DNA of 38,158 nucleotides from Albidovulum sp. bin36 (GTDB lineage: Bacteria; Pseudomonadota; Alphaproteobacteria; Rhodobacterales; Rhodobacteraceae): assembly GCA_002238565.1 (NCBI GenBank), contig MPMP01000047.1:1-38158 (forward strand), written 5' to 3'. Position 1 is the stretch's first letter, and each line of letters starts with the position of its first letter. Under the pieces are notes generated by a model, which saw only the letters and a program-made list of their open reading frames with translations, was not told the DNA's origin and did no database searches. Below are positions 16,343-24,809 of the stretch, piece by piece. The position numbers and the translations under genes are program-made.

Positions 16343-16786
16343 CTATTCATCGACCAGCGTCATCAGATAGGCGACCACGTCCTCGACATCCTGGGCGCTG
16401 TAAATAGGACGGCCCTTGTATTCGGGAGCAACTTTGCGCAGTCCTTCGACCCTGAAGTAGGACGGCATGACCGTATCGGGATTCAGAGCTTTCGGGTCGA
16501 CCAGCCGAAGCCGGAGCTCGCCGGCGGAGTATCTGCCTCCGATCCCCTCCAGCGGCGGCCCGATATCGCCCGGGTCGGGTTCTCCGGCTATTGGAAGCGA
16601 ATGGCAGATCAGGCAGGTCGCGTTGTCCGCGTCCCTCACGATTCGCTCGCCGCGTTCCGGATTGCCTGCCTGGCCGGTCAAGGACGTCTCGATCGCGTAG
16701 TCTTCAATGATAATCGGCGTCGATTCTTGCGCAATGGCGGCCGAAGACGGGATCAATGCAATAATGTGAATCCCGCCGAAAACCAA
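16343..16786 (-). CDS. soxX: Sulfur oxidation c-type cytochrome SoxX
   Basis: 147 residues from a TTG start. The frame is open far upstream, but the preceding region overlaps soxF and has no sensible protein character. The N-terminus is a signal peptide ending SSAAIAQ, so the protein is periplasmic. Heme c motif CLICH at 58-62, and Met107 in VMPSYF is the expected distal ligand. Also seen: GDIGPPLEGIGGRYSAGELR and QDVEDVVAYLMTL, both typical of SoxX. SoxX pairs with SoxA to attach thiosulfate to SoxY and pass the electrons on. Here it is the last gene of the cluster, far from soxA (23596-24414), which is unusual. It follows soxF by 28 bases. The start is the least certain part. Confidence 0.87.
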   Translation of the reverse strand: MVFGGIHIIALIPSSAAIAQESTPIIIEDYAIETSLTGQAGNPERGERIVRDADNATCLICHSLPIAGEPDPGDIGPPLEGIGGRYSAGELRLRLVDPKALNPDTVMPSYFRVEGLRKVAPEYKGRPIYSAQDVEDVVAYLMTLVDE

Positions 16787-16814
16787 TGACGGGATCCGAA
16801 TTCGGCGAACCGGG

Positions 16815-18101
16815 TCAGCCGAACATTTCCGCAGTGATGTTCGCAAACCAGCCGCGCGCGTACTCCGCCTCCGCCTGCCGATACTCTGCGGGAGCATCCG
16901 GCGGACTCGAGCCGCCGGCGCCCGGAACGGAAGCGATTTCGCCATTTTCATCCGGCCTGTACACCCCCGCGACGGATATTCCGTAATCTTCGGAAAGCAA
17001 GCTGTAGCACGTATTGATATATGCCGGTTCGCGGGGGGATTCGCCTGCGAGAAGAGAGGCGATCGCGCGAGCGCAGGCTTTTGCCTGGCTATTCGCGCTA
17101 TGCCCGGATTTCGGCATCGCTCCCGCGACGCAGGCATCGCCGAGCACATGTATATTCGGCGCCGCCGCGGACTCGAAAGTCCGCGGATCGACTCGGCACC
17201 AGTCGCCGCCTTCGGCGAGTCCGGCCGTATCCAGAAGGCGGGCGGCCCTCTGCGGCGGCACGATATTGGCGACATCGGGGCGAAACTCCTCGAAATCCGT
17301 TCGAACGACCATGCTCCGCGCATCGACTTCGATGACATTGCCGCCGTCCGAAAAACCGATCCATTCGATCATCCCCGGGTAGAGACGCTCCCATCCCTCC
17401 CTGAAAAGCCCCTGTTTGGAAAATCCGTCCTTGCTGTCCAGAATAAGCACCTTGGACCGCGGCTTCCGCTCGCTCAGGTAATTCGCAACGAGGCTCGCTC
17501 GCTCGTAAGGTCCCGGAGGGCAGCGAAACGGGGTAACCGGAGCCGCAATGACCACGAGGCCTCCGTCTTCCATCGCCTCGAGCTGGCGGCGGAGCAATGC
17601 AGTCTGCGATCCCGCCTTCCAGGCATGCGGCATGCGTTCCGCCGCGGCTTCGTCGTAGCCTTCGATAGCGTCCCATTTGAAATCGATGCCGGGGGATACG
17701 ACGAGACGATCATAGGAAATGCCTTCGCCTCCGGAAAGCCTAATCGAATTGCCTCCGGCGTCGATCTCGACGACGTTTCCGATCAGAACTTCGACTCCGT
17801 CGGCACGAAGGCCTTCGTAGCCGAATGTCACAAATTCCAATTCGTTAAATCCGCCAATGACCGTGTTGCTAAAGGGGCAAGTCGAGAACTTCTCGTTTCG
17901 CTCGACAAGAACGATATCTAGCTCCGCCGAATGGAGCTTAAGATAGCGAGCCACGGCGGCACCGCCGAATCCGCCGCCGACTACGACGACTTTTCCTCGG
18001 ACTCCAGCAACCGCCCGCTCGCCGGCTACGCCCGCGAATGCAGACGCTCCGGCAAGCTTCAATAGCCCGCGTCTTGAAGTTTCAGCGCCTCGAATACCCA
18101 T
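16815..18101 (-). CDS. soxF: Sulfide dehydrogenase flavoprotein, SoxF/FccB type
   Basis: 428 residues. It opens with a Tat signal ([15 protein letters not shown]), then the FAD Rossmann motif [17 protein letters not shown]. Family-specific cysteines are in place: [12 protein letters not shown] (cysteine that covalently holds FAD in flavocytochrome c), [12 protein letters not shown] and [12 protein letters not shown] (the redox-active pair). [20 protein letters not shown] is the second FAD motif. Such proteins oxidise sulfide in the periplasm and give electrons to a c-type cytochrome, here presumably the monoheme protein at 18126, whose gene ends 24 bases upstream. FccB and SoxF cannot be told apart from sequence alone; the sox context favours SoxF. 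Confidence 0.9.
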   Translation of the reverse strand: MGIRGAETSRRGLLKLAGASAFAGVAGERAVAGVRGKVVVVGGGFGGAAVARYLKLHSAELDIVLVERNEKFSTCPFSNTVIGGFNELEFVTFGYEGLRADGVEVLIGNVVEIDAGGNSIRLSGGEGISYDRLVVSPGIDFKWDAIEGYDEAAAERMPHAWKAGSQTALLRRQLEAMEDGGLVVIAAPVTPFRCPPGPYERASLVANYLSERKPRSKVLILDSKDGFSKQGLFREGWERLYPGMIEWIGFSDGGNVIEVDARSMVVRTDFEEFRPDVANIVPPQRAARLLDTAGLAEGGDWCRVDPRTFESAAAPNIHVLGDACVAGAMPKSGHSANSQAKACARAIASLLAGESPREPAYINTCYSLLSEDYGISVAGVYRPDENGEIASVPGAGGSSPPDAPAEYRQAEAEYARGWFANITAEMFG

Positions 18102-18125
18102 TCCGCAACTTGCCTCGCCGACGCC

Positions 18126-18419
18126 CTATTCTTCCAGCTCGCCGAAATATTCGGCCAAGGAGGCAATCTCGGCATCGGTTAGTCCCCGAGCGATCCGATT
18201 CATTATGGTTCCCTCGATCTCTCCGCTTCGATACGCTTCCAGAAGCAACCGCACGGATTCTTCGTCCAAAGGCGCAAGAGACGGCATTGAACCGGAGCTT
18301 GCGCCGTCCCGACCGTGGCAACTCGCGCACATTTCGGGCATGCCGGAAAATCCGATGTCGTCCGAATTCGCGGCGGCCGCCAAAAAAAGTGCGGGAATTG
18401 ATAGAAGCGCTGCTTTCAT
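18126..18419 (-). CDS. Small monoheme cytochrome c, probable electron acceptor of the SoxF flavoprotein
   Basis: 97 residues from the ATG at 18419; an in-frame start seven codons earlier is less likely. A signal peptide (MKAALLSIPALFLAAAANS) is followed by one heme site, CASCHGRDG (31-35). Met residues that could be distal ligands are in SMPSLAPL and GTIMNRIARGLT. The C-terminal helix LTDAEIASLAEYFGELEE is typical of class I cytochromes c. Its position directly before soxF fits the heme subunit of flavocytochrome c (FccA/SoxE). Those are often diheme; this one has only one heme and is short. It could also be a free electron shuttle. Confidence 0.85.
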   Translation of the reverse strand: MKAALLSIPALFLAAAANSDDIGFSGMPEMCASCHGRDGASSGSMPSLAPLDEESVRLLLEAYRSGEIEGTIMNRIARGLTDAEIASLAEYFGELEE

Positions 18420-18832
18420 AAATTGCGCGTGCCTTGCCAAGATTCCGCGGACGACAATTTACAAACGCCAATTGGCGCAAATGCTAGTTTGCCGGCTGCC
18501 GCGTGTCAAAATACTTTTTCCCGCGCGCCAGCGGCGTCGGCGGCGACGGCTACTTTCGATTGGCATCGCATTTTCACCGCGAATTGCCTCCGCCGGCCAA
18601 GTCCGCGCCGGACAAGCGAATGTCGCTCATCCGCGAGCGGCACGTCCGCAGCGGCTACCGCAGTCGCCCTTTCATTGGAAGCTCCGCGCTGCCGCTCAAC
18701 CTGATCGCGTTGCGCGCCCGGACCGGGCGGCGGAGCAAGGATATTCATGGAAAGCGGCGCGGCGAGAGGCCGGGTCGAATACGCTCTCCCGGCCTCGCTC
18801 CGCGCCGTGAATTACTACCGTCCAGTCGCCAA
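18420..18832. other. 413-base spacer, no convincing gene; ends in a large hairpin
   Basis: Short open frames occur on both strands, but none shows a ribosome binding site together with recognisable protein character. The region must hold the promoter of the 18419 to 16343 cytochrome-soxF-soxX unit on the minus strand. It also contains the stem-loop at 18755-18807 just after iorB. Confidence 0.6.
18755..18807 (-). terminator. Long interrupted hairpin downstream of iorB
   Basis: CGGCGCGG (18755-18762) pairs with CCGCGCCG (18800-18807), and GAGGCCGGG (18766-18774) pairs with CCCGGCCTC (18788-18796), separated by a symmetric 3-by-3 internal loop. It begins 25 bases after the iorB stop. The tail is not a clear T-tract, so it may stabilise the 3' end of the mRNA rather than terminate by itself. 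Confidence 0.6.
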
Positions 18833-21121
18833 TCAGCCCGTTAAATCGTGGTTTCGGATCGGAAGCCTGCGAATTCGCTTGCCTGTCGCCGCGAATATCG
18901 CATTGGTGACTGCCGGAGCAACGGGCGGAACGGCCGGTTCGCCCACGCCGCCCCATTTGTCGCCTCCCGAAAGCGCGAAATGAGTCCGTACTTCAGGCAT
19001 CTCATTAATGCGAAGCATCTGGTACTGGTCGAAGTTATCGTCTACGACAACGCCGTTCCTGATATGAATCTCGCCGTACAGCGCTGCGGTCAGTCCGAAT
19101 ACGACCGAACTTTCCATCTGCATTTCGACAAGTTTCGGATGGATGACATTTCCGCAGTCGACCGCAACATCAATTGTTTCGACGCGCAATTGCCCTCTTC
19201 GACTAACGGTAACGTACGCAACTTGCGCCGAGATGGTACCGAAGGCTTCGGCCAGGCCGATGCCCATTCCCTCGCCTCTTCGAAGGTCGGCGGTCCAGCC
19301 GGCCTCCTTCGCGGCCACTTCCAGCGGGCGACGGAATTCCGAATCCTCCGGCATGAGGCTCAATCTAAATTCTAGCGGATCCGCTCCCGCGGCATGCGCG
19401 AGCTCGTCGATGAAGCTCTCAATGGCGAATGCGTTTTGCGAGGCTCCCACCGATCGCCACCAGTGAACGGGAAGATGAGAATCGCGGATTGCATAGTCGA
19501 CCTGCTTGTTCGGAAAATGGTACGGAAGCCGCTCGTCCAGACCTTCAACCGCCTGCCCGTCGATTCCCTCCTGAAGGTACTGGGGAAGCTGATGATTGAA
19601 AATCGAATGCGAAACGATCCGGTTCCAGTAAGCTTCGGGCTTTCCGTCCGCATCGATCGACGCCGCGAAGTGATATGTCGAGTACGGTCGGAACTTTCCT
19701 TGCCGGGTTGTTTCCTCGCGCGTCCAAATTACTTTGACCGGCTCTCCGTGCGCTTTGGCTATCGCCGCAGCCTGCCGAACCTCGTCCTGGCGCAGGCGAC
19801 GGCCGAACCCGGTTCCGAGGAAGGCGTTGTGCACGTAGACCTTTTCTTCGGGCAGCCCAGCTTCCTCCGCGGCGACCGAAAGCGCTCTCGGCGGATTTTG
19901 GGTTCCGACCCAGATATCGGCTCTATCCGGCGTAACGTGAGCCGTGCAATTCATTGGCTCCATGCAGGCGTGTTCCAGATAGGGCGTAACGTAAGTCGCT
20001 TCAAGAACGCTGGAGGCATCGGCGATCACGCCGCGAGCATCTCCAACGGAATCCGCAGGATTGAATGTCGAGTCATCCGGGTTGGCAAGCACCTCCAGCG
20101 CGGAATCGATAATGCTGGAATCGCTCACATTCCCGTGCTCTCCCGCATCCCATTGCTTCGGCATCAGCTGCAGGGCGGTAAGCGCGCGGTAGTAGGAATC
20201 GGCGATTACGGCGACTCCGCTCTGGATACCCGTTACACGGTTGGCAACTTCGTCCAGATTGTAGTTTAGCGAGCCGATTCCGCCTTCGCCCAAGCGATAG
20301 GCGGCAATTATGCCGGGTCGATCCTTTACGGCGTCGAAATCATAGCTCGCAAGTCGGCCGCCGGGAACCGGCGAAACCTCGACGGCCGCGTAGACCATGC
20401 CCGGAACCTGCGTATCGATGCCGTAGACTGCGGCGCCGTTGACCTTCAACGGAGTATCGAGGCGGGCAACCGACTTGCCGAGAAGCGTATACTGATCCGG
20501 CGTTTTGATCGCAGGCTCGGATTCAAGGCTTATCGCCGCTGCCGCGCCGGCAAACTCGCCGAATGTGCTCGAATTGCTTCCGGAACTGAGCATTCCGTTC
20601 TCGGCCGAAACCGCGGAACGTTCAACTCCCCACGCATTTGCGGCCGCCTGCTTCAAACGCTCTCGCGCGCTCGCTCCCGCTTGCGAGAGATACAATCTGG
20701 AACGCCGCACGGCGCCTGAACCGCCCGTCGACATTCTCTGATATACGCCGTCCGTTTCCTTGGCGGCGCCGGCGGCAACCATGTACGGCTCCGCAGTCTG
20801 GCGAGCGTTTCTATTCGCTTCCGCGTAAACCGCCTTTACGCTCGACCAGTCGCACTGCAGCTCTTCGGCCACGAGCATCGGCATTCCCGTAAATACGCCT
20901 TCGCCCATCTCGGACTGGCCGACCCTGATCGTCACCGAATTGTCGGGATCGATTACGAGCCAGGCATTGACCTCCTGGCCTCCCTCGCCGGCCATCCAGG
21001 GCTCGTCCATGATCGCGGCGGCGTTCGCGGCTGCCGGTATATGGAAGCCAAGCATCATGCCTCCTGCGGCGGATGTTGCGGTTGAGATGAATTTCCGCCT
21101 GTCCATTTCAAAATTTGTCAT
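18833..21121 (-). CDS. iorB: Molybdenum hydroxylase large subunit (isoquinoline 1-oxidoreductase beta / aldehyde oxidoreductase type)
   Basis: 762 residues from the ATG at 21121, chosen because AAGGA lies eight bases before it; the ATG at 21130 overlaps the iorA stop instead. A Tat signal (MDRRKFISTATSAAGG) exports the folded cofactor-loaded protein. Molybdenum-cofactor regions are recognisable: GQSEMGEGVFTGMPMLVAEE, ACMEPMNCTAHV, LGTGFGRRLRQDEVRQAA, and near the end GGVGEPAVPPVAPAVTNAIF with the catalytic Glu. This is the IorB-like class that works with a small 2Fe-2S subunit and a membrane or periplasmic cytochrome, oxidising aldehydes or N-heterocycles with water as oxygen donor. Here it stands between soxYZA and soxX, where a SoxCD-like molybdenum enzyme plus cytochrome might be expected. 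The substrate is unknown. Confidence 0.9.
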   Translation of the reverse strand: MTNFEMDRRKFISTATSAAGGMMLGFHIPAAANAAAIMDEPWMAGEGGQEVNAWLVIDPDNSVTIRVGQSEMGEGVFTGMPMLVAEELQCDWSSVKAVYAEANRNARQTAEPYMVAAGAAKETDGVYQRMSTGGSGAVRRSRLYLSQAGASARERLKQAAANAWGVERSAVSAENGMLSSGSNSSTFGEFAGAAAAISLESEPAIKTPDQYTLLGKSVARLDTPLKVNGAAVYGIDTQVPGMVYAAVEVSPVPGGRLASYDFDAVKDRPGIIAAYRLGEGGIGSLNYNLDEVANRVTGIQSGVAVIADSYYRALTALQLMPKQWDAGEHGNVSDSSIIDSALEVLANPDDSTFNPADSVGDARGVIADASSVLEATYVTPYLEHACMEPMNCTAHVTPDRADIWVGTQNPPRALSVAAEEAGLPEEKVYVHNAFLGTGFGRRLRQDEVRQAAAIAKAHGEPVKVIWTREETTRQGKFRPYSTYHFAASIDADGKPEAYWNRIVSHSIFNHQLPQYLQEGIDGQAVEGLDERLPYHFPNKQVDYAIRDSHLPVHWWRSVGASQNAFAIESFIDELAHAAGADPLEFRLSLMPEDSEFRRPLEVAAKEAGWTADLRRGEGMGIGLAEAFGTISAQVAYVTVSRRGQLRVETIDVAVDCGNVIHPKLVEMQMESSVVFGLTAALYGEIHIRNGVVVDDNFDQYQMLRINEMPEVRTHFALSGGDKWGGVGEPAVPPVAPAVTNAIFAATGKRIRRLPIRNHDLTG

Positions 21122-21126
21122 GTTCG

Positions 21127-21588
21127 TCATCCTTGCGCGATATCGGCGGCCCTGTGGATCGCCTTGCGTATGCGTGAGTAAGTACCGCAGCGACAGATGT
21201 TGTCGGACATCGCCGTATCGATATTGAGATCCGACGGATTCGGATTCTGCTCCAGCAGCGCTGCCGCAGCCATTATTTGCCCCGATTGGCAGTATCCGCA
21301 TTGCGGCACGTCTTCTTCTATCCAGGCGATTTGAAGCGGGTGAGAGTTGTCCTCGGAGAGGCCCTCAATCGTCGTGATTTCCTTACCGACCGCCGCCGAA
21401 ACCTTGGTAGTGCAAGAAAACGTCTTCTTGCCGTCAATATGCACCGTGCAGGCGCCGCATTTGGCGATTCCGCAACCGTACTTGGTGCCCGTTAAGCCGA
21501 TACTGTCCCTAATAACCCACAGGAGCGGAGTTTCCGGTTCCGCGTCCACGGTGTAGGACGCTCCGTTTACATTGAGATCGAACGCCAT
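21127..21588 (-). CDS. iorA: 2Fe-2S small subunit of the molybdenum hydroxylase
   Basis: 153 residues, the standard length. The plant-type 2Fe-2S site uses Cys39, 44, 47 and 59 ([18 protein letters not shown] and FSCT), and the second site Cys97, 100, 132 and 134 ([15 protein letters not shown] and [14 protein letters not shown]). It relays electrons from the molybdenum site of IorB to a cytochrome c, most likely the triheme protein at 21939. GGGAG precedes the ATG. It has no signal peptide of its own, so it is presumably co-exported with the Tat-tagged large subunit. The two genes are adjacent and cotranscribed. Confidence 0.93.
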   Translation of the reverse strand: MAFDLNVNGASYTVDAEPETPLLWVIRDSIGLTGTKYGCGIAKCGACTVHIDGKKTFSCTTKVSAAVGKEITTIEGLSEDNSHPLQIAWIEEDVPQCGYCQSGQIMAAAALLEQNPNPSDLNIDTAMSDNICRCGTYSRIRKAIHRAADIAQG

Positions 21589-21938
21589 TATTTTACTCCC
21601 CTAGTCCAATCTTTCGTTCCATCGAGCGAAAGCCTGCGTGCATGCGGCGCATACGCCGCGAATTGCGAACGCGCATGGAACGCGGTATCAGACTATTATA
21701 TTCGTTTCGAAGGCGCAAACAAAATTTGATGTTTGCAAATCGCCTGCGCGGCGGCGGCAAATCCATTTCAATCCGGTTCTTGCTCAATCGCCGCACGGTA
21801 ACGCGCTGCTGTCCTCACGCCAATTCCGCAGGACTTTCAGCGGACCTCGCAGGGCTGCGCCAGCGAATTCGGAACTGCCGCGCCACTTGGAAGTATCAAC
21901 CGCTTGCTCTGCCTTTAATCATTGACAAGCTCGAACGC
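21589..21938. other. 350-base spacer upstream of iorA, no convincing gene
   Basis: Both strands contain only arginine-rich short frames without recognisable features. A small hairpin GCGGCG-CATA-CGCCGC lies at 21644-21659 in what would be the iorA leader. CTTTCG/CGAAAG arms and a GCAAAC/GTTTGC pair are nearby. I see no clear -35/-10 pair. Confidence 0.55.
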
Positions 21939-23252
21939 CTACCATGAAGCCCGCTTCGCGGCGACATGTTCGGCGACGCCCTCCCAAGGCGGCAAATCCG
22001 TAAAGTGCCAGCGCAAGTACTTCAGCAGATCAACGATGTCGCCATCCGCGAGCGAAGCGCCCTGACCGGGCATCGAACGCTGCATGGCTCCCCGGGTCGG
22101 CCTAATGCCGTCGAACACGATGTGAATGACGTTTCGAGGATCCGGAGCGTTTACGGTCGAGGTCAATGCAAGCGATACCGGCAATTGCTCGCCGCCGCGC
22201 TTGTGGCAATTAGCGCATTGATCGCGAAAAACCTCCATACCATTCATGGTCGACGCATCGCCCGGTATTCTATCTGGCAGGTAGCCCGGCGCCGATTCCC
22301 AGTCCAGGGATCTGGCCCGGTCGACCACGGATTGCTTTTCGATTTCAGTCAGCGAATCTCGCTGCCAAGATTCGAAATACGCGCCCAGCGCGAAAATATC
22401 GTCCTCGGACTGATCGTACAAATGGTTGGAAACGGGAGCCATCGGCCCCGCCGCTATTCCATGCTCCGCGTCCCATCCGTCAAACAAATAGTTGACGAGC
22501 TGAAATTGATCCCAGGGTATCGGCGCCGGCGAATTCGCGTTGAGCGCGGGAGCATGCCAGTCCTCGGCGTCCCCGCCGTCGTAGGAATTCCGGCGGGAAA
22601 CCGCGCCGAGAATATTGCGAGGCGAATGGCATGCCCCGCAGTGGCCCAATCCTTCGGCGAGATACGCGCCTCGGTTCCATTCCTCGCTCCGCCCTGGATC
22701 GGGTTCGAACTCGCCGGATTCGAAAAACAGCAGCTTCCAGCCGGCGAGAAGCATGCGCACGTTGAACGGGAACCGCAATTCGTTGTCCGGGGCCGTGAAG
22801 CTTACCGGCTCGCGAGACATCAGAAATGCGTAAATCGCTTGAATATCCTCGTCGGAGACTTTGGTAAAATGGTCGTAGGGAAAAGCCGGGAATAAATGCC
22901 GCCCCTGCCGGTCGACGCCCTGGCGCATCGCTCGCCGGAACGCGCTTTCCGACCAGCCGCCGATTCCCGTCCGCTCGTCGGGAGTGATGTTTGTCGAGTA
23001 GACGACGCCGAAAGGCGTCGGAAGCGCGCGCCCCCCTGCGAAAGGAGCGCCGCCCAGCGAGGTATGGCAGACTTCGCATGCCCCGATTCCGGACAACGAT
23101 TCGCCAAGGTCAACCAAATCGCTATCGAATTGGGAAGCTTCCGCCGGAACGGCGGAAGGGATTTCAGGGTGGCGGTTCGCCCAGGCGGCGGCAAGAACCA
23201 ATAGCGCAGCGGGCAGCGCAGCCAAAGTCCAAATCCTACGCGAGCGGCTCAT
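21939..23252 (-). CDS. Triheme cytochrome c, alcohol/aldehyde dehydrogenase cytochrome subunit type
   Basis: 437 residues with an N-terminal hydrophobic segment (LAALPAALLVLAAAWA) that is a signal or anchor. Three heme c motifs: CEVCH (59-63), CGACH (205-209) and CANCH (346-350), each heading a separate class I cytochrome domain. The architecture and segments such as FAGGRALPTPFGVVYSTNIT, GIGGWSESAFRRAMRQGV and LAEGLGHCGACHSPRN match the cytochrome subunit of AdhB and of IorAB-type molybdenum hydroxylases. It should take electrons from IorA/IorB and pass them to the respiratory chain. It lies 350 bases upstream of iorA on the same strand, with a 343-base gap to soxA, so each unit may have its own promoter. 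Confidence 0.92.
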   Translation of the reverse strand: MSRSRRIWTLAALPAALLVLAAAWANRHPEIPSAVPAEASQFDSDLVDLGESLSGIGACEVCHTSLGGAPFAGGRALPTPFGVVYSTNITPDERTGIGGWSESAFRRAMRQGVDRQGRHLFPAFPYDHFTKVSDEDIQAIYAFLMSREPVSFTAPDNELRFPFNVRMLLAGWKLLFFESGEFEPDPGRSEEWNRGAYLAEGLGHCGACHSPRNILGAVSRRNSYDGGDAEDWHAPALNANSPAPIPWDQFQLVNYLFDGWDAEHGIAAGPMAPVSNHLYDQSEDDIFALGAYFESWQRDSLTEIEKQSVVDRARSLDWESAPGYLPDRIPGDASTMNGMEVFRDQCANCHKRGGEQLPVSLALTSTVNAPDPRNVIHIVFDGIRPTRGAMQRSMPGQGASLADGDIVDLLKYLRWHFTDLPPWEGVAEHVAAKRASW

Positions 23253-23595
23253 TCAATCTCCAATTCGCTTTCCCGCGCGGCACAGCGCGGACCAAGGCAC
23301 TTCAAGCTCGGCAGGAATTAAATCCAGCGGCGCGCGGCTCGTCAAGACCCGGGCGAGCGCATTCGAACGCAGCCCTCTCCATATCGGCGATTTTCAATTG
23401 ACCTGCCAATTCAACCTGAGGCTTGGCCAAGGCCTCCCCGCAGTCGCCCGAAGGCGGAGGCAAGCGCAAAGGGAAACTCTTTCGAGGCGGTCGCATGCTC
23501 GAAGGCTCTCGAACAGCAGGGCTTGCCGACGCCATTCGCGCGCGGTTCCGCAACACCGGGCATTCCTCGGGAAGCTCGCCGGCAGAAGGGAACCG
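23253..23595. other. 343-base spacer between soxA and the triheme cytochrome gene
   Basis: Open frames of up to about 85 codons occur on both strands but resemble shadows of each other and carry no recognisable motif. A GCCTCC/GGAGGC hairpin lies near 23432-23461. The region should hold the promoter of the cytochrome gene and the 3' end of the soxYZA transcript. Confidence 0.5.
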
Positions 23596-24414
23596 TCATG
23601 GGCGAACGGAAGGCGCTTCGATAGGAAGCCCGCCACCTCTCCATGCCAAATAAAGTTCCAGGCTTAGGTATTCCGGAGAACCCAGCTCGTGCGTTTCAGC
23701 GCGAACCGCCCAATTGCACCAGCGAAACATGCGGTGCCTGGATCCCATGGTGCCCCATTGAACCCTGTAGAACGGGAATCCGTTGACGTGGCCCTGGCTA
23801 ATCGTATCGCCGCGCAGCCGCCGCCCGGCTAGTTCGTCATGACATTGGCTGCAGGACAGGTCAAGCTGCCCTCGCCTAGTAAAATAGAACTCCTTGCCCC
23901 TGTCCCAAAATCGTTTTGCCTCGCCGGATATTTCGACTTGCATGGGCATGCCGCGCGACTGGAAAGCGACGTAGGCCGCCAGCGACAGCATTTCGTCGGT
24001 CTCCAGAGGAAATTCCGAAGCGTCCATATACGTCGCGCGCATCTCGTTGATGCGGCTTTCCAGGTTGACTAGATTCGCGGAATTCTCGTCGTATTGCGGA
24101 TATCGGGCAGCGACTCCTTTCATTGAATCGGCCGCGTCGCCGTGGCAGGATTGGCAGGAAAGTCCCTTGTCGCCCTCGACCGCCGACCAGATCTCTTCTC
24201 CTCGCTCGACCGCGAAAATGCCGGGATTCAAGAAATCGTCGTCCTGCAGCGCCTGAATTTGACCTCCCATGTAGTGATAGCCGGAAACGGGGCGGTCGCT
24301 TGCGCCTGCTGCGGGCGCCATTTCGAGAGATTGCGCGGTTGGCGACTCCGCGCCCGGCACCATCAAAATCAGGCCGCAAAGCCCAAATAATCGCAGGTGC
24401 GGCCAGCCTCTCAA
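23596..24414 (-). CDS. soxA: Sulfur oxidation c-type cytochrome SoxA
   Basis: 272 residues from a TTG that overlaps the soxZ stop (TTGA); another TTG lies 18 codons upstream inside soxZ. Signal peptide LRLFGLCGLILMVPGAES. Heme motifs CQSCH (87-91) and CSQCH (188-192). The active-site cysteine that becomes a persulfide is Cys233 in MFRWCNWAVRAE. Also seen are GVAARYPQYDE and NLESRINEMRATY, which are classic SoxA segments. With SoxX it forms the SoxAX complex that oxidatively links thiosulfate to the SoxY swinging-arm cysteine. Both hemes and the cysteine are intact, so the enzyme appears functional. Its partner gene soxX is about 7 kb away at the other end of the cluster. Confidence 0.93.
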   Translation of the reverse strand: MRGWPHLRLFGLCGLILMVPGAESPTAQSLEMAPAAGASDRPVSGYHYMGGQIQALQDDDFLNPGIFAVERGEEIWSAVEGDKGLSCQSCHGDAADSMKGVAARYPQYDENSANLVNLESRINEMRATYMDASEFPLETDEMLSLAAYVAFQSRGMPMQVEISGEAKRFWDRGKEFYFTRRGQLDLSCSQCHDELAGRRLRGDTISQGHVNGFPFYRVQWGTMGSRHRMFRWCNWAVRAETHELGSPEYLSLELYLAWRGGGLPIEAPSVRP

Positions 24415-24737
24415 ACGACTTTCAATTCGGCCGAGTCGGCATAGACGGACCCGTCGTCGTCGTACCAATAGAATTCGAAGCGCCCCGATTCTTCGGCCAG
24501 CGCGTAGAAGGAAATGAAGGGGTTCGGAGCTATCGCTTCATGCCAGTCCGCCACGAAAACAGCCTTGCCGTTGAAAAGCGCCTCGAACCGATTGATGATG
24601 CGCCTTGGAATTCTTTCGCCGTCCCGAGAATACATGTACCCGTTGTCCATAGGGTGCTTAATCAGGGTCTTGACTTCGATCAGCTCCCCCTTTGCCGCCT
24701 TGGAAGGAACCGAAATCCTAATTCTTGCCTTAGACAT
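24411..24737 (-). CDS. soxZ: Thiosulfate oxidation carrier complex protein SoxZ
   Basis: 108 residues, the expected size. It reads KARIRISVPSKAAKGELIEV, KTLIKHPMDNGYMYSRDGE, IPRRIINRFEALFNGKAVF, then AIAPNPFISFYALAEESGRF, which is a full SoxZ immunoglobulin-like domain. It forms a heterodimer with SoxY, the carrier on which sulfur is processed in the periplasm. SoxZ has no signal peptide and is exported with the Tat-tagged SoxY. It is 72 bases downstream of soxY and overlaps the start of soxA by four bases. Confidence 0.95.
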   Translation of the reverse strand: MSKARIRISVPSKAAKGELIEVKTLIKHPMDNGYMYSRDGERIPRRIINRFEALFNGKAVFVADWHEAIAPNPFISFYALAEESGRFEFYWYDDDGSVYADSAELKVV

Positions 24738-24809
24738 CTGTTCGAGATTCCGCCAAAGTCGCTCGGCGCTCCGTATTCGGAACTATCCGGAACCTATCGT
24801 CCAAAATTA

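Noticed and set aside
16787..17338. Upstream part of the open frame that contains soxX
   Set aside because: It overlaps soxF on the same strand in another frame, is arginine/serine-rich and lacks motifs; the signal peptide of SoxX marks the real start near 16786.
18503..18844. 113-codon plus-strand frame in the iorB-cytochrome spacer
   Set aside because: Arginine-rich shadow-like composition, no start signal, and it runs into iorB antisense.
23302..23556. 84-codon minus-strand frame between soxA and the triheme cytochrome
   Set aside because: No ribosome binding site, unusual composition, and overlapping equally long frames on the other strand.
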